Positions 43,169-53,200 of a DNA stretch of 64,000 nucleotides are shown here, in pieces. The notes under the pieces are model-generated. The model made no database searches, had not been told where the DNA came from, and saw only the letters and a program-made list of their open reading frames with translations. The position numbers and the translations under genes are program-made. The DNA comes from Caenorhabditis elegans (Eukaryota > Nematoda > Chromadorea > Rhabditida > Rhabditidae): contig NC_003283.11 of NCBI RefSeq assembly GCF_000002985.6, positions 20,337,501-20,401,500 of the forward strand, given 5' to 3'. Position 1 is the first letter of the stretch. Each line of letters starts with the position of its first letter.

Positions 43169-43606
43169 ATGGCCTCAAATGTGGATAAAGAGTATCCAAT
43201 ACCGAACATTAACACCATCCTACACAAGAACAACAGAGGAAGATTACCAGTGGTACAAGTGGGAGTAAACGGAAAAGTCGTTCACGTCCTCCTCGACACA
43301 GGAGCCGGAATCAGTTACTTGCCAATTTCAAAAATCAATCTGAAAGATCTGGACCCAACCTATCAACTACAAGCTCACGCAGCGAACGGAACACCCATCT
43401 TGTTCCATGGAATCGTGAAACTAGCTCTTCGAATGGGAAATCGTGTGTTCGAACACACTCTACATGTTTCAGACGACAAAGATTGCCCTACCGAAATGTT
43501 GTTGGGAACAGACTTCATGAAAAAGGTGAATCAACTTGGAATGAATATTACATTCGACATGCTCAACGGAAAAATGAAATTCGGAAATGAAGCACTAAAA
43601 ATCTGA
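43169..43606 (+). CDS. Stand-alone retropepsin-like aspartic protease, 145 aa
   Basis: A single-exon frame from the ATG at 43169 to TGA at 43604-43606. It has the retropepsin layout: a leading beta region with VQVGVNGKVVHVLL, the active-site triad DTGAG, the flap-like NGTPILFHG, and the ILLG-like second motif as MLLGTDF. Such proteases dimerise and cleave Gag-Pol in LTR retroelements. Here no Gag, reverse transcriptase, RNase H or integrase is seen on either side. It is therefore a remnant of an LTR element (gypsy or BEL/Pao type) or a domesticated single-domain protease. Codon use is ordinary and the frame is intact and unusually non-repetitive for this area, which favours constraint. Confidence 0.75.
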   Translation: MASNVDKEYPIPNINTILHKNNRGRLPVVQVGVNGKVVHVLLDTGAGISYLPISKINLKDLDPTYQLQAHAANGTPILFHGIVKLALRMGNRVFEHTLHVSDDKDCPTEMLLGTDFMKKVNQLGMNITFDMLNGKMKFGNEALKI

Positions 43607-45527
43607 GAATTTTTTTTTTCAAACTTCAAAGGTTTCCAAAAAAGAAACTTCAAAAAAAATTTCAAAGTAAAAAGAGCCATGAGCCTTCAATACAAGGTGG
43701 CAACTACCACCAAGGTGCCCCTATTCATTTTTCAATTGAAGCTTTTTTTTTTTGAAAATTTATCTACCGACCTTCCCACTAAGAATGAAAGAAAATGCAA
43801 TTTTTTTTGTTGAAAATTCTTTAAATTAAGAATTTTTACCATCAAAAGCATAGTATATCAGATGGAATTTGACACTAAAATTGTGGTTTTTCAGGCTTTT
43901 ATGAAATAATGTTGATGAGGATTATGCAACGGAACACGACTAACAGATAAGGTATCATTTTACAATTAAAACTTAAAAATTTGTAAATGTTAAGCTTCAG
44001 ATTTCAAATTTGAAGTTTTTTTGGATTAAAAAAATGTCAAGAAAGTCATTTTTCAACCTGAAAACTTGAAAATTAGTAGTTTTCAGCTGAAACAAGTAGA
44101 AATTTGCAATTTTTATATCAAATTCGACGAAAAAAAAAACAAAGTTAGAACACTTGAAGAATACTGGGTTTTAGTGAAAATTTAAAAATTTCAATTTGTA
44201 CATCAAATTGCTTCCAAGCCCATAGTTTTTTTACATGAATTTTCTAAATGTGCCATTTTGGAAAAATAATTATATTTTTGCCTTAAAAATTAAAAAGTGC
44301 CGTAAAATTCAAAAAAAGATGCTCATTTCAAATATTTTTTCAGAAATATTGTTTATGGACGGACCAGGTGCCTTGATATTTTTGCGGCAAGATACTCTCG
44401 TTCGAGACTCGTCAGATCTGCATCATGATTTTAAATATATCATGATTTTAAATATCTTTAATTTATTGGTTTTCAATCTCTTTTCTTTTTCCGACACAAT
44501 CAATGCTTTTTGAATAATAAAGAAAGAATAACCATGATCATCGTACTGTACAAGATAAGAAATCCAAAGCTCCAGAAAGTTGAAACGGTTTCAAAAAATT
44601 TCCGAGAATTTTAGAAAGCTTCAGAAAATTTCGAAATATTTCAGAAAATGACTTTAATTTTGAGGCTTTTATAGAAAAAATTAAGATAGCTCCAGAAAGT
44701 TTTGAAATGTTTCAGAAAGTTCCGAATAATTTTCTAAAACAAGTTTCTAAAACATATATCAGATCTTGAATAACGAGATGTCTGACAACTGATGATTGCA
44801 ACATGAACTACCCACATAACATTATTTCCTCCCGCCTGACCTAACTGTCCTGTTAACAAACTTTCGTTCCTATTTATTCTTATTGTGTCTATCCCTCTTC
44901 AGTGTATTGTATTTATGATCTATTGTATGTGTACATTTTTCTTTTTTCTTCAACTTTTTCCACGTCTCCTCGCGAGCGTAAATAAATTAAATTAAATTAA
45001 ATAATTCAAAAAATTTCCGAGAGTTTTAGGAAATTTTACAAAGCTCCAGAACGTTTTAGAATGTTTGGGAAAGTTCTAGAATGTTTCAAAAAGTTGCAAA
45101 AAGATTCAAAAAATTTCCGCAAATTTTAGAAAGCTCTAGAAAGTTTTAGGAAGTTTCAGAAAGTTGCAAAAAGATTCAAAAAATTTCCGAGAGTTTTAGG
45201 AAATTTTACAAAGCTTCAGAAGGTTTCAAAAAACTTCAGAAGGTGTCAGAAAGTTTCAGAAAGTTGCAAAAAGATTCAAAAACTTTCCTAGAATTTCAGA
45301 AATTTTCAGAAAGCTCCAGAAAATTTCAGAAAAAAAATCAGAAAGTTTTAAAAAAGTTTCTGAGAATTTTGGGAAACTTAAGAGAATTTCAGAAAATTTC
45401 AGTAAGTTGCAAAAAGTTTCATCAAAGTTTTGCCTGAATTTTAGAAAATTTTAGAAAGCTTCGGAATTTGTCAGAATTTTCCAGAAAACTTCAAAAAACT
45501 TCAGACATTTTCAAAAAAACATTAGAA
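43607..45527. other. Spacer with 3' fragments and low-complexity array
   Basis: It includes a short segment at 44341-44375 (ATTGTTTATGGACGGACCAGG) shared with 46575-46610 (TGTTGTTTGTAGATGGACCTGG), each after a TTTTTTCAG acceptor, so both duplicated units may keep a terminal exon. At 44560-44740 and 45000-45540 lie TTTCAGAAAGTT arrays. The segment between them is described separately. Confidence 0.5.
44760..45003 (+). mobile_element. Probable 3' end of a non-LTR retroelement
   Basis: A non-repetitive, compositionally different 240-bp block ends in TAAATAAATTAAATTAAATTAAAT, a short (AAATT)n tail of the type left by LINE-like target-primed insertion. It splits the TTTCAGAAA array in two. No reverse transcriptase sequence is left, so it would be a 5'-truncated copy. 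The family is not determined. Confidence 0.5.
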
Positions 45528-45540
45528 ATCTTCAAAAGAT
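45000..45540 (+). repeat. TTTCAGAAAGTTGCAAAAAG low-complexity array 2
   Basis: Same word set as 42150-42860, followed like it by the leader-like segment, so array and leader were duplicated together. Confidence 0.75.
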
Positions 45541-45930
45541 TTCAGAACTTTTAAAAAATATCTTCCGACGTTTCACACGACTTGGGCAAATTTTGGAATT
45601 TTCCACAAATTCCAGACAATACTGTACAATTCCTATTTTCCCATGCACATTTGTCATCCAATTTCCCATTGTAAATCCCACCGGCCTTCCCGTTACTTTT
45701 TCCCATCGACTCTCATCTTCCCACACACTATCTCCTCCCTTCCTCACTCTTGCCGCGTTGGAAAAATCTGTGTCTCGTGTCTGCCACGTCTCTCTCATTT
45801 CCTTGTTTCTCTCGTCTCTCTCGTCTCTCCAGCCTCACCGTTCAGACCACAATCGACTCATTTCGAATATTTACTATGACTCTTTGTGTGAGGGTCTTTA
45901 TTTTCTGCTGATTTTTTTCTAATTTTTATG
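45528..45930 (+). repeat. Leader-like segment, copy 2
   Basis: Counterpart of 42830-43160 with an extra about 60 bp (CTCATCTTCCCACACACTATC region). Downstream there is no retropepsin; TTTTTATGGATTTTTCTTGAAAACGGTGAG gives a 5' splice-site-like sequence instead. A small exon-like piece follows a TTTTTTTCAG at 46156 and another at 46574. Confidence 0.65.
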
Positions 45931-47268
45931 GATTTTTCTTGAAAACGGTGAGTTATTATTTTTAGATAGTTGAAAATGAGGAAAAATTAGATTTTGAATT
46001 AGAAATTGTAGTGTTCCCACAAAAATTCTTATTTTATAAGATTTTTTCAAAGGAAAATGGTTTAAAATAGAAATGAAATGTTCTAGAAAAAATTTAAATT
46101 CCCGCTAAAATTGTTTGACAGAAATTTGAATTCTCGCCAAAACTTTTTTTTTCAGAAGTTACTCCCGAGACATTCGGAGAGGCTATAACACCAGCTGTAT
46201 AAAGAAATTCAAATTTCCGCTAAAATTGTTTGACAGAAATTTGAATTCCCGCCAAAAATTGAGCTGAAATAGATAAAAATTCACAATTTCCACATCAAAT
46301 TCATTAACAACATCCAGCGAAAATATATGTGAACCTGCTAATTTTACATCAGTTTTTTTCCAAAAAAATCAACCCTATAACGCGAAAAATTTCCTGGTTG
46401 CTTAGTAAAACTTGAAACAATTTCCAAATTTACCCTTCAAAATCTTTTCAAACTCGTTTTGGCCAAAATTGTATCGGTTGTTTGGAATTTTGAAGATTTT
46501 ATCTTTTTTTAATTTGGAAAATCAAATATTAGCGTTAAATTTGAAAAAAATTCTCACTTCCAATTTTTTTTCAGGAATGTTGTTTGTAGATGGACCTGGA
46601 GGCGAAATTGAATAACTATTCGAAGCGTTTTCAAGGTACATAGTTAGAGAAAAAATATGTACATACTTATACAATAATTTTCTTTATTTTTCAGAAATAA
46701 TCCTTGTACCAGTTATCTGCAACGGGTTTTAAAGATGGAAGGGTTGTGAAACCTCATACACGATATCTACTCAAGTTTTAATTTGATTTTTAAAATTTAT
46801 TTAGACACCTCATACAGAATATCTGTTCATATTTTTTTATTTTTTGTCAATGAATCGATTGTTTAAATAATTTTAATAGACACTCAATGAAATATTAGAA
46901 GTTTGCTCAGAAAATTCCAGAAAAGGTCTGAAAACTCTACAAAAAGAGCCATTTCAGAAAGTGTTTAAATAATTTCAGAAAAATACAGATTTTAAAAAGT
47001 AAATTCTAAAAATTCTAAAAAGTTTCAGAGAATTCCAAAAAAAATTTTCGAAATTTTTCAAAAAGTTTTAAAATTATTTAACAAATTTCAGAACCTGTCA
47101 ATGAAATACCAAAAGTGTTTAGAATGACATCGGTTAAAAGGTTAAAAGTTCTATGAACCAGATTTTCTTATGAAAAATTGAAATTCGCAATGAATAAGCA
47201 AGTTTTCGAAATATATAGTAAGTGAGAGATTTATTGTGAGGATTTAAGAACACAATACCTAACTTAAG
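45931..47268. other. Spacer with duplicated gene remnants
   Basis: No convincing gene. GGCGGGAA-type repeats (AAATTCCCGC, 46085-46265), an exon-like fragment near 46575-46615 (LFVDGPGGEIE then stop) and TTTCAGAAA words at 46880-47110. The frames are too short to call. Confidence 0.45.
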
Positions 47269-49473
47269 TTATTTGTAAAAAACTATTGCATTAACTTTTC
47301 TGTTTAGCTCCTCAAGCTTTTTCTTCTGCTCCGCCCGTTTTTTCATGACTTTTTCCATTTCTTCCTTGTGACGTGCAGCTTGTTCTTGGAGCATTGTGTG
47401 GAAATTGTCTTCCTCTTCATCGTCGCTAGCTTCTTCTTCAGAGATTTCAGTTTCAATATTTTCTTCAGCTTTCAGAGCATTTTCGAGTTGGTGAGAGGAA
47501 TTGTTAATTGTTTCAGCAGCGTTTTGCTCTAGTTCTTGCACAAAAAGTTTCAGTTCTTCTTGATCTTGATCGAAATTTTCTGTACATACACATGTTTATA
47601 CATAATAAAAAATTTAACTAACCTGTTAACATAGTATTCTTGTCCATTTCTTGTACATGAAGCTGCAAGTCTTCCAAACTTGAATCGTCAGTTTTTTCAG
47701 AACCTACAAACTTTTTTTTAAACAAGTTGTTTTTTTCAAAAGTGTGAGCTAACCAAACATTCCGCCATCCATGTCATTTATAAGGTCATCATGTATTGAG
47801 GGTGGCGGGGAAATTGGTTGAAGTTCCGGCTCCGGGCTTTTGAAGTTTGAAATCATAGCCAGTTGCTCTTTTTCCTCTAGATCCAGTTTCCTCAGCTCCT
47901 CTTCAAGCTCTCGTCTTCGATTTTCCCGCTCTTGCGATTTTTTCTCAAAATCTTCCAGGACTGGTTTTTGGACTAAATCAGAGTTTTCTGATACTAAGAC
48001 GTCTAGTTTTAGATTATCAGAGGGTTGTGCTGAATTTTTTTTAGACTTAAAAAAAATTAAACCATACCTCGAGTTTCTGGAGAATTTTCTTTGGGATTTT
48101 TGCGATCACGGCTACGGAACTGCAATGAAATAAGTCAGAAACGTTCAATCTTTGGGAACTAGGCATGACTTACAGAAGAATAACGTGCACTTCCTTCAAC
48201 AACATAAATTTGAATTTTCCGTTGCTCTCTTGCTTTCTTTATAACATAATCTACGGAGTCGCGAAATTTCCAGTAAAATCTGCTCCAATCCTGAAGTCAA
48301 ACATTATTTAATGGTGGACTACATACACCCTGTGGGGAAATTGCTTTAAAAAATGCCTTTGGGGTCACAATGGCCGAATATCATGATAAAAAATGTAAAA
48401 AATTTTTCTAGATTTTATATGATTTTTTGAAAATTGAGAAAATCTCAGTTTTCCCCTAATTCCTATTTGAATTTCCGCCAATTGAATTTGTTCGATGGAG
48501 CGCGCTTGCATTATTTTCATTATTTTTTTATTTATTTTCATTATTTCACTGATTTTCTTCATTTTTTGGGGATTTTTTACCGGAAAGTGAAAGAAATAAA
48601 CAAGAAAAATGCAAAATGTTTATTAAAAAGTAACTAAAAATGCCTAAAACTCTGAATAATATTAATTTCAGGCTCATCGTCGTCGGATCGCATAATTTCA
48701 GAGTTTAAGGCATTTTCAATTACTTTCAAATAAACATTTTGCTTCTTTCTTGTTTATTTCTTTCATTTTCCGATGAAAAACCCCCAAAAAATAAAGAAAT
48801 TCAGTGAAATAATGAATATAAAATAAAAAAATTATGAAAATAATGCAAGCGCGCTCCATCGAACGAATTCAATTGGCGGAAATTCAAATAGGAATTAGGG
48901 GAAAACTGAGATTTTCTCAATTTTCAAAAAATCATTTAAAACCTAGAAATTTTATTAAAATTTTTTCATCATGATATTCGGTCATTGTGACCCCAAAGGC
49001 ATGTTTTAAAGCAATTTCCCCACAGGGTGTAGTCCACCTTTAATGTGTATTTTTATAAGAAAGTGGCTCAAATGTAAATCAAATTAATTTAAACTCACTC
49101 CATTTAAAATTGCCCAGTCAACATCCCTGTAAAAGCTAAAAACGTGACCATAATAGTTGTATCCGCGGCCAGTATGAATTAAATATTCCACGCATTCCAT
49201 GAAGTTGCTTACGCAGTAGTGGAGTACGGTGTCCTTGAACGTTACTTTTTATCAACTGCGCCGTAAAAGCTGAGTTACCTCCGGTAGTCTGACAGTTTTC
49301 AAATGTACGGCTAGATCTTCGAACTCACTCTTGTATAAGTCGTAGAAAAGTTTATAACTTCCCTGAAAAAGTTAAGAATTAAGTCATCAATTTGGAAACT
49401 ACCTTACTTCTTTAACACATTCACTGAATAAGTTTCTCATATCTGGTGTAATATGAAAAGATGGAATTTCCAT
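47269..49473 (-). CDS. Coiled-coil protein of unknown family, short paralog, 373 aa
   Basis: Minus-strand exons: 49473-49408, 49362-49279, 49233-49099, 48290-48174, 48119-48068, 48029-47754, 47703-47623 and 47579-47269 (1122 nt, phases agree). The N-terminal about 130 residues (ITPDMRNLFSEC, KLFYDLYKSEF, NFMECVEYL, DWSRFYWKFRDSVDYV) match the divergent neighbour at 50215, exon by exon (exons of 66, 84, 135/129 and 117 nt). Two charged coiled-coil stretches follow (SQERENRRRELEEELRK; KEEMEKVMKKRAEQKKKLEE) with an acidic run (EISEEEASDDEEEDN) between. There is no signal peptide, so it is presumably intracellular. I do not recognise the domain. Intron 3 carries a TTAA-flanked palindrome. The intron 2 acceptor (TTCAAG) is weak, the least certain junction. 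Confidence 0.82.
48312..49039. mobile_element. Palindromic TTAA-flanked element, copy 2 (728 bp)
   Basis: Same family as 8783-9514: GGTGGACTAC...GTAGTCCACC ends and the shared internal words CATGATATTCGGTCATTGTG and TTGTTCGATGGAGCGCGC. TTAA is outside both ends (48308-48311 and 49040-49043). It lies in an intron of the coiled-coil gene. The central parts differ from copy 1. Confidence 0.9.
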
Positions 49474-50214
49474 TATGAAATCGAATTAATAGAATTTAAT
49501 GAGCAAGAAAAAATATGTCAATTACAAAACTGTGACTCGAAAAGTATTGCTATGTATGTCTATGTTGGAAGTTACTGATAAGAGTTTGATGTTTATGCAG
49601 AAAAACCAAACGAGGAGTTTTCACATCTAAGGAATTAATAGTGATGTTAAACTGAAATATCTATTCCTAGTACATTATTCTGTTATCAGTTTTTAACCGC
49701 TCAGAAAGTAAAGAGTATTCAATTTGTTTGTACGATTGCTAAAACTGAAAAATTTTCACATCCTGCTTCTGGCCTTTGTAAGATCATAGCTGACTTCTTG
49801 TATTGGAATTATTGGAAAATTATTATTATGCGATCTTCACTCATTTTAAGTTACGAATTTCTTATTAGTTTTTTAATCGACAGACTTAAAAGTCTCTCAA
49901 TTGAAAAAAAAGCACAACTCAAATCAAAATTCATGTTTTTTTTTACTTTAGTGAATGTACGGCAAACTTTTTTTCAAATAAAAACACTCCTCATACAATT
50001 TCTGCAACCTATAGGTTGATTACAAACTATATTGAACGATTCCTCACTCCAAAATGTTTCCACAAACAAACTGTTATCAGTGATCGATTTTCAACATAGG
50101 CCTAGCAATAAGTTAACCTTTGGTTTTTTTCTTTCAGCACATCAGTTCAGTTGACATTTTGTTTCTTGATAACTTTCCGCAGTGCTTACAAGTTAAATTC
50201 GTGAAATTCCCAGA
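49474..50214. promoter_or_regulatory. Shared divergent promoter region (741 bp)
   Basis: The two paralogs start at 49473 (minus) and 50215 (plus), so this spacer must contain both promoters. The plus gene ATG is preceded by TTCCCAG, a likely trans-splice acceptor. The interior is AT-rich and not repetitive. TTATCAG (TGATAA-type) words occur near 49575, 49685 and 50075. Co-regulation is inferred. Confidence 0.5.
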
Positions 50215-53200
50215 ATGGATTTCGCTTGTTTTTATATTACACCGGAAATGATACAACTCTTCAATGAATGCTCCCAAAAAGTAGGAAAAAATTAAGTGAT
50301 AACTCAATTTCTAATTTTTCAGAGTAAATATAGAAAATTCTATAACTTCTACAGTGCCCAATTCAAAAAACTATCAGAGAATTTAAAAACTGTCGATTTA
50401 CCAAAGGTAACTTCAAGTTTTCAGTTAGTTTAAGTCTTGTTCACCAGAAGATTCATTTATTGTTACTTCTGTGCAAATTCTGTGGAATCACAAGAGTTTA
50501 AACATTTTGTAGAACTACACGGTCACATATTGCGCTCATAACTTTATGGAATGTTTGAAGTATCTACTTAATCCTCACCGAAATTATACTGGATACGTTG
50601 GTAAATTCTACGAAGACGTTGAATGGGCTATTTCAAACAAAGTGGGTTTCATTTTGATAAGTTTTAATATGATGAAACCCACTTTCCGTCTTTTTGCTTG
50701 GCTTCGAGTCAGATATCTATTTAAAACAAATGTTTCTAGTAGTTGGCTTTAAAAGTTGATTAATTTTGCAGGATTGGGATAGGTTCTACTGGAAGTATCG
50801 GGAGTCTGTTGATTATGTCTTGAAACAAGCCAGGGATCAACAGAAATGTTACACTTATGTTGTTGTGGATGACAAATTGTATGTTACTGTAAGTTTAAAA
50901 ATTTGTCTTGGCAGTAAGATTTGCCAAATATTTTTATTCGACTTTGTGTAAATTGAGAGACAATTGTATTGCAGTTTCATGACCGGGATTTGAATGTTAA
51001 GAGCCTCCTACGTCACGAAAGAAACAAAAATACGGTAGGAATGCGAATTTATTACATACAGTGCCGGCCAATATTCTATTCATTTCCAAGTTTTCGGTGA
51101 TTTGCTTCAGCTCTTCGAACATGTGTAGCTCAAAAACTATAACAGTTAGCAAATTATTTTTATTTAACAAAATGTTTACGGTTACTTTATCTACACTTTC
51201 AAAGTTGCCAAATTTGTATAACTATGTTCAGAAAAATGTTCTAGGTGCTGAAATTCGGCGCGTTTGTATTTTGACAGGAATTTTTTCATGAAACAACATT
51301 TAATATTAAAACAATATCCACAATTGCGTCTACATTTTGCAATTTGTTTTTTGTTCCAAAGTGCTCAGGAACATTTATAAAAAGATTAAACCTACATTAG
51401 AAGGGTCAGAATTGACAGCTTTCTCTCATAATGCGAACAAAACTTTTTTTGAAATTAAATTCTGAGTTCAAACAATTTCATACATTTTGCAACTATTTAA
51501 GCTTTTGATGAAAAAACTGCTCTGTGAAACATTTGAACGCAATTTTCAGAACTTGCTTAAAATTTCGAATTTTGTGCTTTATTTTTTATCGTTTGTATAA
51601 CATTTCCTGGTCTATTCGTAACAAAATAGCAAATTGCAAAAAGTATACAACTTTGTGGAGATTCTTTTTTCATTAAACTTTCTTTCATGAACATATCTAA
51701 TTTTAAAATTGTGAATCAATTAGAAATTCTAGTCAAAAATGGACCAGCCGGATTTCAGTTGCTGTAATTTTCTTTTGGAACAGAGTTGTATAATTTTTTC
51801 AAAATAAAAAAATGTAGAACAAGTAATCGGCAACATGTTTTTTAGTTTAAAATACTTTGCTAACTATCTTAGTTTTTGAGTTACACGTGTTTGAACAACC
51901 GAAAGTGAATAGAATATTGGCCGGCACTGTTGTATAAAGCTGCCCACATTCAAGTTTCAGAAAATATATAAGTCTAAAAACGACCAATCAAACCTTTTGT
52001 GGCCATCATCACATACGCAGATAACCACATGCAGTGAAATGGGGAGTTATGGAGGTTTAAAAATCGTCTATGAAGAATCAGACGGCCGCACTGTTGTAAA
52101 ATACGTAGATGACTCATTGTTCTCGCAGTCACAGTGCCTAAAGAATTTGTCCGCTGAACAGCTTCAACCACAAAGTGGACATATCAATACTTTGTGAGTA
52201 TATTGAAAACAATCAATAAAACGTTTCATTTTCAGCCTATCGCAAAGTTGTAACTCAAATCAACAAGCTGAAAACAACAATTTTCAACAAAAAATGCAAT
52301 GTTTCACTATATGCTCGCCACAATGTTACTCGCCACAAAATTTTCGACGTGCTAACATTGATGAAATTTCAAGTTTAAATACTTATAAGGTGAGTGTTAT
52401 GTACTGAAGACACGAGGAGAAAAGGAGTTGTATTTGTAGGAATATTTGAATTATTATGAACAAGGTTGTACTTCGGTGTCTTCTTCAGTACATAAAACTG
52501 GTCCTATTTATGAAAATACGAAAGAAATTGCAAGATGGCGACCTCAGTCTAATTTGTAAGTTACTCACAATTATTAAATCAGTATGATTCCTTGCAGTCC
52601 GTCACGCCCAAAACATCAGTCGATATACGAAAACGTATGAATTTATTATATTTTTTCAAAACTAAACTGTTAATTGTAGGTCGAAATTGAGCAGTTTGGA
52701 AATGGTCAAGATAAGATTTATGACAATTTTTCATCGAAAAGGTATTCAAAGTCATGCTACAGAAAATTATTATCTTACTTAAGAATTCAAAAATTGTTAT
52801 CCGTCTCTAATCTAAAAACAATTAAGACAATTGTTTTCCGCCGAGTAATAAAAACTGATAAATGTACCATAAGAAATCTGCCAAGAAATCTTTTGACGTA
52901 CCAACAGATTTTTTAACAGAAATAATTTTCAGAACACCGTTGTACCCATCCACGGCGTTTGAAACAACACATCATGAAAACACAGAACATTTAAAAAGTC
53001 GTGTTTGTAAAATCAATGTAAAGGATCATAAATCAATGTAATCGCACATTAGTTAATTATAGACTGTTGACGAGAAAGAGAGAAAAACAGCACAAGGATC
53101 ACAGGAAAGGTTTCAACTAGATGGACATCGTTCACAAGATATACCAACCTCAATTTCAAATACTGAGACGTCAGCAGACCAACAAAAAATAGAACCGTAT

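Noticed and set aside
42843-43199. 118-aa charged minus-strand frame opposite the leader segment
   Set aside because: Antisense of a pyrimidine-rich leader; the charged composition follows from CTCT-rich DNA, and the second leader copy does not keep it.
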